Shown: piece by piece, positions 25,936 to 34,500 of the stretch | Layout: every line of letters begins with the position of its first letter | Numbering within the stretch: position 1 is the stretch's first letter | Source: Caldilineaceae bacterium | GTDB taxonomy: Bacteria > Chloroflexota > Anaerolineae > Caldilineales > Caldilineaceae | Assembly (NCBI GenBank): GCA_022842065.1 | Contig: JALHQH010000066.1 | Location: 1-63,646 of the forward strand | Direction: 5' to 3' | Length of the DNA: 63,646 nucleotides | Position numbers and translations under genes: made by a program | The notes under the pieces: generated by a model | Told to the model about the DNA's origin: nothing | Seen by the model: only the letters and a program-made list of their open reading frames with translations | The model's database searches: none

Positions 25936-26345
25936 TTTGATGATAGGAATGATAGGGATCGCAGTCGATAGGAATGATAGGAATCAGTGATAGGAATCCT
26001 ATCAAACAAATCCAGTTGATAGGATTTGTGATAGGCATTTTGATAGGAATCCTACCAGAGAGAAAAGCGATCCGCTACAGGTGGTAGTGGGTTCCTATCG
26101 TGGCTATCGAAACTATCAGAACCATCATTCCTATCATTCCTATCATCAAATACATAGTTTCAAGCGATCTAGCTGGTTCCGAACGCAGCACAATGCTTGT
26201 CTAGCGTTCGGAAATACACCTGTAGTTGGTCGAAAATAGCTATCTTCCAGAGAAATCAACTACCTATGTATAAAAGTTGATTTGATGATAGGAATGATAG
26301 ACATGATAGGAATGATAGACATGATAGGAATGATAGGAATCACAG
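25936..26345. repeat. GATAGGAAT iteron field (candidate replication origin)
   Basis: More than a dozen copies of GATAGGAAT or close variants in both orientations directly after the replicase gene. A 19-bp unit (TTTGATGATAGGAATGATA) occurs at 25936-25954, inverted at 26132-26150 and again direct at 26281-26299. Iterons beside a rep gene are typical of theta-type origins; replication function is inferred. Confidence 0.75.
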
Positions 26346-26515
26346 CACACCCCATCAAAACGCCTAAGCCGTGTACCGTCGAAGCGCTTGAACTGGCCTT
26401 TGATGAGTTTGAGCAATGCGACCTGTGGGAACTGGAAGCCGAAGACGACAGCATAGAGCCAGAAATACCGGAGTTAGGCGAACAGCTCGCAGAATTTGCG
26501 TTAGGTGCTTTTTAG
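26285..26515 (+). CDS. Small acidic protein whose N-terminus is encoded by iterons
   Basis: Up to 76 aa. The first ~19 residues read MIGMIDMIG... and come entirely from the iteron repeats; the rest is acidic (ELAFDEFEQCDLWELEAED). The real start may be a later ATG such as 26330, using AGGAAT in the iterons as ribosome-binding site. If translated, iteron copy number changes the N-terminus. Function is unknown; it may not be expressed. Confidence 0.45.
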   Translation: MIGMIDMIGMIDMIGMIGITAHPIKTPKPCTVEALELAFDEFEQCDLWELEAEDDSIEPEIPELGEQLAEFALGAF

Positions 26516-26568
26516 GGAGAGAGACGGCCATAACGGTACCCACAATACACGGGTAGGGGAGTACCAGG

Positions 26569-27066
26569 ATGGGACTTAAAGTTCGTTACAACCAGTGTTA
26601 CAAGCCTAATTGTCGTTGCATGAAGGGTGGTCCTAGGCATGGGCCATACCTTTACGAGCAACGGTCAGAGAAGGGAAAGAAGCGCCATTACTACCTGCTT
26701 TCTCCTGGCCGCGTTAAGCCAAAAGTGACCTGTCCAGTATGTGACAAAGAGTTCAGGCAAAAAAAGCCCTGGCATAGCTATTGCACCAAGAAATGCAAGC
26801 GAAAAGCGTACTACCAGCGGCGTAAAGCCTACCCTGAGTTATACGGTAGCGGTAAACCACCGCAGAAAGGTAAATCCACAATGAAGAAACATCAAGATCA
26901 ACCACCGGCCCAACCGGCCCCAACCGAAGCACCGGCTTCGGCCCCGGCTCCGACGCTGGCCGGGGTGCTGTTGGCTACAATTCAGGAGTGGCAAAAGACA
27001 CATGCTCTAACAGAAGACCAAATTCTTATTGCGCTGGAAACAGTCTGGCAGGGGTGGGACAAATGA
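26569..27066 (+). CDS. Zinc-finger-like basic protein (DUF6788-like N-terminus)
   Basis: 165 aa. The N-terminal CYKPNCRCMKGGPRHGPYLYEQ segment is like that of DUF6788-type proteins seen on mobile elements. A C-x2-C...C-x3-C cluster (CPVCDKEF, then YCTKKCKRKAYYQRRK) suggests a zinc finger. A Pro/Ala-rich linker leads to a C-terminal helical segment. The stop overlaps the next start as ATGA. It is probably a DNA-binding accessory protein of the element. Confidence 0.65.
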   Translation: MGLKVRYNQCYKPNCRCMKGGPRHGPYLYEQRSEKGKKRHYYLLSPGRVKPKVTCPVCDKEFRQKKPWHSYCTKKCKRKAYYQRRKAYPELYGSGKPPQKGKSTMKKHQDQPPAQPAPTEAPASAPAPTLAGVLLATIQEWQKTHALTEDQILIALETVWQGWDK

Positions 27067-27359
27067 AGCTAAAACGCAACCGACCGGTCAAGCCCTTTGA
27101 GACCACAACCATCAAGGCAGATCAGCGACGGGTTGACGACGTTACGCACACTACCCGCCGCCGCCTGGTGCGAGGTGAGGCAATGCGTTGCGCCAATTGC
27201 CTCAATTGGGTAGAGGCGTCAACAGCCGGGGTTGGAGTCTACATCTCCCCGACCGGCGATTATACCGGCTATGTGCTCTGCCCCCGCTGTGAAGTGCTAT
27301 CAACCGTCTCCAAGTCAGTGCGCCAGAATATAAGCGCATACGTAGCAGAAGTTAATTGA
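27063..27359 (+). CDS. Zinc-ribbon protein of unknown function
   Basis: 98 aa, basic N-terminus, with a C-x2-C / C-x2-C ribbon (RCANCLNW and CPRCEV). It overlaps the upstream gene by ATGA, so the two are translationally coupled. No defined family is recognised. Confidence 0.6.
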   Translation: MKLKRNRPVKPFETTTIKADQRRVDDVTHTTRRRLVRGEAMRCANCLNWVEASTAGVGVYISPTGDYTGYVLCPRCEVLSTVSKSVRQNISAYVAEVN

Positions 27360-27381
27360 AGGTTGTACAACAAACCTTATA

Positions 27382-27432
27382 CCACTGTATTACACCCACT
27401 AGGAAATTTTCGTAGTGGATGTAATACAGTGG
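27382..27432. promoter_or_regulatory. 20-bp inverted repeat downstream of the zinc-ribbon gene
   Basis: Arms 27382-27401 and 27413-27432 match except for one position. It separates the replication module from the defence cargo and may be a terminator hairpin or an operator; the trailing sequence is only weakly T-rich. Confidence 0.5.
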
Positions 27433-27563
27433 GAAATTTCGTAGTCACAGACCACAAAACTCGTATGATGAAAAGGCCATTGTAGAAGCCAAAGCACAAG
27501 TAAAAACGGAAGCCAGCCGTTAAGCGGCTATCAAAGAACTCCTCATGGAGGGAGCCGTCAGTT

Positions 27564-27591
27564 TTGCGATGACGTAAGCAGTTAGTATACT
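27564..27591 (+). promoter_or_regulatory. Candidate promoter of the TPR-peptidase operon
   Basis: TTGCGA (27564-27569), 16-bp spacer, TATACT (27586-27591), about 47 bp before the ATG. Confidence 0.45.
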
Positions 27592-27637
27592 GTACTGAGC
27601 CAGCGTCAAGACCATCGAAAGATACTAAGTCGTTCCC

Positions 27638-29617
27638 ATGCCCAAGTTTACTGTCCCACTCAAAGATATTGTCACCGATGAAGCGCAGCCCGTTGATCTG
27701 GCGGCGCTGCCTGCTGCGGAAGCCGCTGAGCGGATCAAGCAGATCTATGGTTTTCTCGCCTCGGTTGTCGATGTGACCATTGCCGATGACATTGCCACCA
27801 TTGAGTTTTCCTCACAAAAACAGCAGCAGGTGAACCAGGCGCTGCGCACACTGGAGCAGGCATCAAAACAGGCCAGGCAGGGCCACTACAATCGGGCGAT
27901 TCCGATGTTTCAGGAAGTGTTGAATGTGCTGCCCGACCACACCGATGCGCGCCGTGAACTGGCAATGGCCTTAATGGAGACGGGCAGTACCGCCGCCGCC
28001 AAAAAGCAACTCATTCGGGTGATGCAGCTTAACCCCGACGATGCGTGGGCTTATCTGATCATGGGTAATCTGTATGCGCAGGCCGAGAAAGATCTCGGCT
28101 CGGCGGCGCGGTATTATGAAAGTGCGCTCGATCTGGCCCCCACTGATCCCTTCATTCTTACCAGTTTTGGTGGCGTAAAAGCGATGCAGGGCGACTATGA
28201 TCGGGCGCGGGCCTTGCTGACCAAAGCTCTGGAGCAAGCGCCGAACCATCCGAATGCGCAACATGGCCTGGCGCTGATTCACGAGCGACTGGGTGAAGAG
28301 GACGAAGCCTTGGCCATGCTGGAGGGGCTGTTTGCGGCACCGGAGTCTGATGACCCACGCCATCAACAGGTGTATGGGCAGGCACGGTTGCTCTATCGCC
28401 AAATTCGGCGGCGTAGAGCTGAGCGAAATCATGAGCAGCTCATGGCGCGGATGCGTTCGACGCTGGATGCCTATAGCAAAGCGAGCGGCTATCAAGTTCG
28501 TCTACAAGAGGACCGCAGCCTGGAAACGGCGGCGAAGATCGAGTTGGCCTGGCGCTATGGCCGTTCAGGCCACGTGATCCGCTACAACACAGATAAAAAC
28601 GCGGTGGGGCTGCCTTATCTGATTGCCCATGAATTCGAGCACGCGCTCCTGATGCAAGAGGCGAGAGACGCCCAGCGCAACGTCAACTTTGCCACCGACC
28701 AGTATACGGAACGGGTGGTCTACTCCGTCATTGACAAAGATATCCGCCACCTCCATAAGCGGCGCGATCTTACCCCGCAGATGATTGATGAAGTAATGCA
28801 ACGCATGATACGCGGGCTATGCAATCAACTCTATAATGTGCCGCTCGACATGGTCATCGATAGCCGGGTTTACGAGAAGTACCCCTTTCTGCATGATAGT
28901 GCGTTCACCTGGATGGTCGATGAACATGAGCAGAACCTTGAGGTGCTAACCAGCGCCTCTATCCGCAGTATGGCACCGAAGAAGATCTATCAGGCCAATG
29001 TGGCCATGAACGCCGCCGTTGTCCTCTTTGTGGATGCGCTGTTTGACGGGGCGACTGATTTGGCTGCGCATTACCGCGCTTCTGGCTTATTAACCACCGG
29101 CCAGCACCTGTATGGGTTATGGCAAACAACGATGAAGAGCTTCCGGCCTGGTGACGAATATCTACTCGTTGACGCCTTCGCCCGCGAATTGAAACTGACC
29201 GATTGGTACAAATGGTTGCCCGATACAGAGGCCGCGAATGAACCATCTGCGCGCAGCACCCGACCAGTCGGCGACGAAGGTGGCTCCACCAATCCCGAAC
29301 TGCTAACTGATCCAGCTCTGCAAATGGCTGCCACGATGTATATGCTCAGCGCCCTGCGACGCTTTGCCAAGCTGAGTGACGCCCAAGTCCACCAAATCGT
29401 CGGTGAAATTGCGCTGGTTGGCTACACAGGATTGGACTATGCCTCGAATGAGCAGAAGTACACCCTCCGCTTTCTGCCCGACGAAAACTTCTCTGGCTTG
29501 CAACTGATGTGCTTAATGTATGTCGGTTTCAAGCGCATCCAGCCGGGGATGGACACGGGCATTCCGCTGGATGACGCCTACAAAAACGCATTAGGGTTGT
29601 ATGAGACTGGCGCATGA
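27638..29617 (+). CDS. TPR protein with HExxH putative metallopeptidase domain
   Basis: 659 aa. Residues ~70-270 contain about five tetratricopeptide repeats (ARQGHYNRAIPMFQEVLNVLP, ELAMALMETGS, AYLIMGNLYAQ and so on). The C-terminal half has the zinc-type motif HEFEH at 331-335 (YLIAHEFEHALLM) and a later acidic patch (VPLDMVIDSRVYE) that could give a third ligand. I know no characterised family with this pairing. The gene is followed after 33 bases by a membrane pentapeptide-repeat gene, and then by the BREX locus, so a defence role is inferred: TPRs for sensing, protease as effector. Confidence 0.7.
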   Translation: MPKFTVPLKDIVTDEAQPVDLAALPAAEAAERIKQIYGFLASVVDVTIADDIATIEFSSQKQQQVNQALRTLEQASKQARQGHYNRAIPMFQEVLNVLPDHTDARRELAMALMETGSTAAAKKQLIRVMQLNPDDAWAYLIMGNLYAQAEKDLGSAARYYESALDLAPTDPFILTSFGGVKAMQGDYDRARALLTKALEQAPNHPNAQHGLALIHERLGEEDEALAMLEGLFAAPESDDPRHQQVYGQARLLYRQIRRRRAERNHEQLMARMRSTLDAYSKASGYQVRLQEDRSLETAAKIELAWRYGRSGHVIRYNTDKNAVGLPYLIAHEFEHALLMQEARDAQRNVNFATDQYTERVVYSVIDKDIRHLHKRRDLTPQMIDEVMQRMIRGLCNQLYNVPLDMVIDSRVYEKYPFLHDSAFTWMVDEHEQNLEVLTSASIRSMAPKKIYQANVAMNAAVVLFVDALFDGATDLAAHYRASGLLTTGQHLYGLWQTTMKSFRPGDEYLLVDAFARELKLTDWYKWLPDTEAANEPSARSTRPVGDEGGSTNPELLTDPALQMAATMYMLSALRRFAKLSDAQVHQIVGEIALVGYTGLDYASNEQKYTLRFLPDENFSGLQLMCLMYVGFKRIQPGMDTGIPLDDAYKNALGLYETGA

Positions 29618-29650
29618 ATGTAAGCTCATGCTAATCAAGGTAGTAATGCA

Positions 29651-30706
29651 ATGCACTATTTTTTGCTCGCGGTATTGCCAATTCTCATTTGGTTCATTTT
29701 ATCCCTAAGTGTATTGCCGGATCGAATAGCGCTATCCACAGCCAAGATATGGTTCAACTTCAAGGATCCTGTAAAACTCTCCGCTCTATTGGGACTTGGC
29801 TTTGCCATACTAATCGCCGTATTTAGTGACTCTCGATTTGCTAGAGAGGGAATTGATGGCTTTTATGCAAATTGGCTAACAGAGATCATCTTCTTTGCCT
29901 TTACTGTCTTAGTGATTGATCGGCTGACTAACTGGCGCATCAGAAAAGAAGAACGGCTCCAGTTAATTCGCCAAATGGGTAGCTATAGTAATGATTTTGC
30001 TCTGGAAGCGGTAAGGCGCGCAAGAGAGCTTGGCATATTAACAGACGGAGTGTCCCTCAAAAATGCGAATTTTAGAAAAGCGAATCTGGTTAACGCCGAC
30101 TTGTCTGAGGCTAATCTAGAAGGGGCCGATTTGTCTGAAGCCAATTTAGAAAATGCGAACTTGTCATATACAAATCTTCAGGGTAGCAATTTATATAAGA
30201 CTAACTTGCAGGGCGCAAATTTAGAAAATGCTAATTTCTATCGTACTAGCTTAAGTTATGTGTTGATGCAGAACGCAAAATTAGAAAAGGCCAATCTAAG
30301 TGAAACAAAAATTTATGAAGCTCATTTTGAAAATGCAGAGATGAGTGGTGCAATGCTTCGCTCCGCTGACATTCAGCATACAAATTTTACTGGAGGAAGA
30401 CTGCATCGTATCAATCTTAATGACGCATATCTATCAATGGTATCATTGAGGAACACCTCACTAGCAGGTGCAACCGTAAAGAACGCTTTTTTCCAGGTAG
30501 TAGATTTAGAAAACGCCGATGTAAGTCATACAGATTTCACAGGTACAAGGCTCAAATTAGCGCATTTTGATGGCGCACTCTATACAGCAGAAACAAAGTG
30601 GCCCACCGGCTTTGATATAAAAAGTACAAAAGCAACTTTTAGTGAAGGCAAGGCCAGTATAGGTCTTGGACCTCCAGTGCCAATAGGTGCATCTTCAAGA
30701 TCGTAG
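29651..30706 (+). CDS. Membrane-anchored pentapeptide-repeat protein
   Basis: 351 aa. Three hydrophobic segments in the first ~100 residues, a basic linker (RIRKEERLQLIRQM), then about 30 pentapeptides of ANLxN/ADLSE type (residues ~135-315). It has the same general plan as the proteins at 16374 and 43973, though the linker has diverged. It is probably cotranscribed with the TPR-HExxH gene, which would place the pair at the membrane. The gene is richer in A+T than its upstream partner. Confidence 0.8.
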   Translation: MHYFLLAVLPILIWFILSLSVLPDRIALSTAKIWFNFKDPVKLSALLGLGFAILIAVFSDSRFAREGIDGFYANWLTEIIFFAFTVLVIDRLTNWRIRKEERLQLIRQMGSYSNDFALEAVRRARELGILTDGVSLKNANFRKANLVNADLSEANLEGADLSEANLENANLSYTNLQGSNLYKTNLQGANLENANFYRTSLSYVLMQNAKLEKANLSETKIYEAHFENAEMSGAMLRSADIQHTNFTGGRLHRINLNDAYLSMVSLRNTSLAGATVKNAFFQVVDLENADVSHTDFTGTRLKLAHFDGALYTAETKWPTGFDIKSTKATFSEGKASIGLGPPVPIGASSRS

Positions 30707-31039
30707 GTGTTTAACTGAATGGTTGTTTTAGGGATGTTACTGGCGACCCTAACCGTAAGTGCAACTTAATAGACTTACGGAATCCTCATCCAGCATTTCC
30801 CAATCGGCAAAGCGTGGGGTATACTTTCCATTCGATGTAGGAAACGCTAGTGTTTCCTGGCTGAGGCCCCGGCAACCAATTGAACAGTATCATTCATTGC
30901 TAACCCTTGTTTGATTGTGCGGATACCCTCAGCGCTTGTCGCCGAGGGTTTTGTTTTGTGTTCAGCAACAAACATGGATAGCCCATGTAGCCATTCTGAT
31001 CGTTTATTGATATCCCTGTAAATTGCTACTCAACCGCTC
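30707..31039 (+). promoter_or_regulatory. BREX leader region: promoter, hairpins and attenuator
   Basis: A hairpin CCGTAAG/CTTACGG (30753-30780) is followed by a promoter TTCCCA-17-TATACT (30797-30802, 30820-30825). The transcript would carry AGGAAAC/GTTTCCT (30839-30858), GCTGAGG, CCGGCAACC, a further hairpin and GCTAA, ending in the terminator at 30925. GCTGAGG (30860-30866) can pair with CCTCAGC in the terminator stem, a classic antiterminator arrangement. The GGCAACC...GCTAA pairing recalls the core of SAM-I-clan riboswitches, but other parts of that consensus are not evident. Confidence 0.45.
30925..30956 (+). terminator. Terminator within the BREX leader
   Basis: ACCCTC-GCG pairs with CGC-GAGGGT (stem 30925-30949), followed by TTTTGTTTT. 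It lies about 85 bp before brxF, so it must be conditional or it insulates the locus. Confidence 0.7.
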
Positions 31040-31504
31040 ATGGCAATATCCCACCTGCTGACCCGCTGTTTAGACAAACAACTGCGCTCGCCCTGCCTGC
31101 TGCTGGTTCACGAAGAGATTCGACAGTTGCAGCGGATGGCACAGCAATTAAGTGAAGAATTGGCCCAAGCACCACTGGATGTTGGCCTTCTGCTCAGCGA
31201 AGCCTTACTGAGCGTGCCCGCGCAACGACGTGCAAGCCGTGTACAATCCGTGCTGTCGGCGGCACTAAGTGCGCGTCAACCCTGCCCAGTGCTTTGTACA
31301 GAGATTGATCTCTTGTTTGAACCGCAATTGGCGCTGGATCCGCTCTTGTTGCTGCGTAGCTATAGCCGCCAGACGCCGTTGATTGTGATGTGGCCAGGTC
31401 GCTTCCATGACAACATCTTGGTCTATGGCACACAAACCCATTTTCACCATCGTTCCTGGACCCGACCAGAGGTACAAGATGGCTGTATTTATACTATCTC
31501 CTAA
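31040..31504 (+). CDS. brxF: BREX type 3 protein BrxF-like, P-loop absent
   Basis: 154 aa. The C-terminal half has the pattern of BREX-3 BrxF: EIDLLFEPQLALDPLLLLRSYSR, then LIVMWPGRFHDNILVYG. In typical BrxF proteins the N-terminus carries a Walker A motif; here the equivalent stretch reads CLLLVHEEIRQLQRMAQQ, with no GxxGxGKT. It is the first gene of the BREX operon, 17 bases upstream of brxC, as expected for type 3. The family call rests on recalled pattern and position, not on a search. Confidence 0.75.
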   Translation: MAISHLLTRCLDKQLRSPCLLLVHEEIRQLQRMAQQLSEELAQAPLDVGLLLSEALLSVPAQRRASRVQSVLSAALSARQPCPVLCTEIDLLFEPQLALDPLLLLRSYSRQTPLIVMWPGRFHDNILVYGTQTHFHHRSWTRPEVQDGCIYTIS

Positions 31505-31521
31505 AGCGAAATGAACAAGCT

Positions 31522-34500
31522 ATGCGCTATCGTGAATTAGTTACCTATGAACCGCTTGAGACGATCATTCAGCTCCGCGAAGTCAACGACAAACAAAAGG
31601 CACGCCATTTGGTCGAGACTTACGTGATTTCGGATCGGATGGCGGAAAAGTTAGCCGAGGTCGTCATCCCCCAACTGCGCCTGGATCGCCCCACCGATAA
31701 TAAGGGGGTGATGGTGGTCGGCAACTATGGGACAGGCAAGTCACATTTGATGTCGGTCATCTCGGCGGTAGCTGAACATGCCGACCTGGTAGTGTATCTC
31801 CAGAATGAACGAGTCCGCCGTGCCCTGGAACCAGTGGCCGGCACCTTCAAAGTCGCACGCATGGAGATTGGGGGCGTGACACGTTCCCTGCGCGACAGTG
31901 TTTTGGATCAACTGGAAGAATTTTTAGAGGAAATGGGGACGCCCTACCCCTTTCCCAGCGCCGATCAGGTAACGAATAACAAGGATGCCCTGATTGCCGC
32001 CGTCGATGGTTTTCGGCGACAGTATCATGGGCAAGGGATCCTGTTTGTCCTGGATGAGTTACTTGACTATCTGCGTTCACGCGATGAGCGGGCCTTGATC
32101 CTCGATTTGGGCTTTCTGCGTGAATTAGGGGAAGTGGCTGAGTTAACGGCTTTCCGCTTCGTCAGCGGTGTGCAGGAATCACTTTTTGACAGCCCGCGCT
32201 TTGCCTTTGTCGCTGACCAACTGCGGCGCGTGCGCGACCGTTTTGAACAGGTACGCATTGCACGTGAAGACATCGCCTATGTGGTGGCCGAGCGGTTGCT
32301 GCATAAAAATGATCGGCAACTAGCGCTTATTACCGACCATCTACGCCGCTTTACGTCCCTTTACCCGCTCTTGGCTGATAACCTAGAAGGGTATGCCCGC
32401 CTCTTCCCCATCCATCCTGCCTATATTGAAACCTTTGAACAAGTCTACATTGCCGAACAGCGCGAAGTGCTGAAGACCTTTGAACTGGCCATTCGTGGCG
32501 TTTTGGACAATGAGGTGCCGACCGATCAAACGGGCCTAATCTCCTTTGACCACTACTGGGGCATGATTAAGGACAATCCAAGTCTGCGTACCTTGCCTGG
32601 TGTGGTGGATGTGGTCGAGAAGAGTGATGTGCTGACTGAGCGGGTCGAGAGCGCCTATACACGGCGCAACCTGAAGCCATTGGCCCAACGTATCATCCAG
32701 GCGCTCAGTGTCCATCGGTTGACCACCAGCGATATTAACACGCCGTTGGGGATGACAATCGAGGAATTGCGTGACAAACTCTGTCTCTGGACTGCACTGC
32801 CGGAAGCTGATGCGCAGTTCCTGGCCGATACAATCCAAGTGGCGCTACGGGAGATCATGCGTACGGTCAGTGGCCAGTACATTTCGCTTAATGAAGATAA
32901 TGGCCAATATTATCTCGATTTGAAAAAGACGATTGATTTTGATGCCAACATCGCAAAACGGGGTGAGTTTTTCAATCGCACAGATCTCAATCGCTATTTC
33001 TTTGAAGTGTTACGCCAAATTTTGACCGAGTTGCCGTCCAGTGTACATGTGCCAGGCTACTTTATTTGGCCCTATGAACTGCCCTGGCTGGCCAAAAATG
33101 TCACCCGGCCTGGCTATCTCTTCTTTGGTTTGCCCAAAGAGCGCAGTACTGCCCAACCACCGCGCGATTTTTATATCTATATTCTGCCGCCTTTCAGTGA
33201 CCCAGGCGCAGCAGTCGCTGATCTACAAAGGGAAGGCACAGAGCCAGATGATCTGGTCTATCATCTGGCTGAAATTGACAGCGAGATGGAAGGGCTTGTG
33301 CGCAGCTATGCGGGCGCGAAGGCGATGGCACAACAGTCGCCAATTCATGCCCATGATTATGAGGATAAAGCTGATATCTACTTTCGCAGGTTGCGGCGTT
33401 GGCTAGAGGAAAACAGCGCAAGCCAAATGCGCGTTACCTATCGAGGGGCGACCCGTACTTTTCCAGAGGTACTAGCCACTGTCCGCAGTAGTGCGAGTCA
33501 GAATATTCAGGAAGTGTTGGAGATCATTGCGGCCCATCTGTTGGAGCCGACGTTTGGTGATCGGTATGCGGACTACCCGGCATTTGCTAATGTGCGTGAG
33601 CCGATTAGCGAGAAAGCACGGCCCATTAACGCGATGGAAGGGATTCGTGTGATTGCTGGGCGTCCACGCACCAACATGGCGACTAATATCCTCCGTGGCC
33701 TGCACCTACTGGACGATGAAGATCGGATCAAACCCCTGAATTCAATTTATGCGAACCATTTGCTGCAACTACTGTTGGCAAAAGGTGAAACGCTGGTGGT
33801 CAACTATGGCGAAGTGTTGACACAAGTGGCCGGTGGCTTGCAGCCAATTTACAAAGATTGTCGCTTTCAGTTGGAACCAGAGTGGGTGGCGGTACTCTTA
33901 GTCGCGCTGGTCTACGACGGTCAAATTGTGCTGAATTTAGGTGGTACGGACGAACTTGATGCCGGCACCGTGGAGCGCGCAAGCACACGCGCCATCGAAG
34001 ATTTGAGCGAGTTTCGCTTCTACAAACGCCCACGCGGGTTGCCACTTGCGCTTTGGCAGCAGATTTTTGATGGTCTGGGTTTACAGAGCAGTTTGGTGCG
34101 CGATGAAAACAAACGCGACCAAGCTGTAACCGAATTGCAGCAATTGGTACAGCGTGAACTGCGCGAAACCGTGGCCCTACAGGATCAAGTACAGCGTGGC
34201 TTTACGCTCTGGAACAGTCCGCTCTTCACTGATCGGCTCGATTTGCGGACCCAAGGGGGCGCGGTCGTGAGTCATGCGCCGCTGGCCGGCGTGAGTTTGA
34301 GTGTCACCGATCTGCTGCCGGCCTTGCGGGCCACCAAAGATTTTCTAGAGAAGTTGAGTCGCTATAATACAGCCGGCAAGCTGCGTAATTTCGCGCTGAA
34401 TGCGGCTGAAGTGCAGGAAGCGCTAACCTACCGCAAGGGCGTGCAACGGATCAAACAGGTGGCAGCGCTCGTGACCCAGTTGCAGTCGATTACCAGCTAT

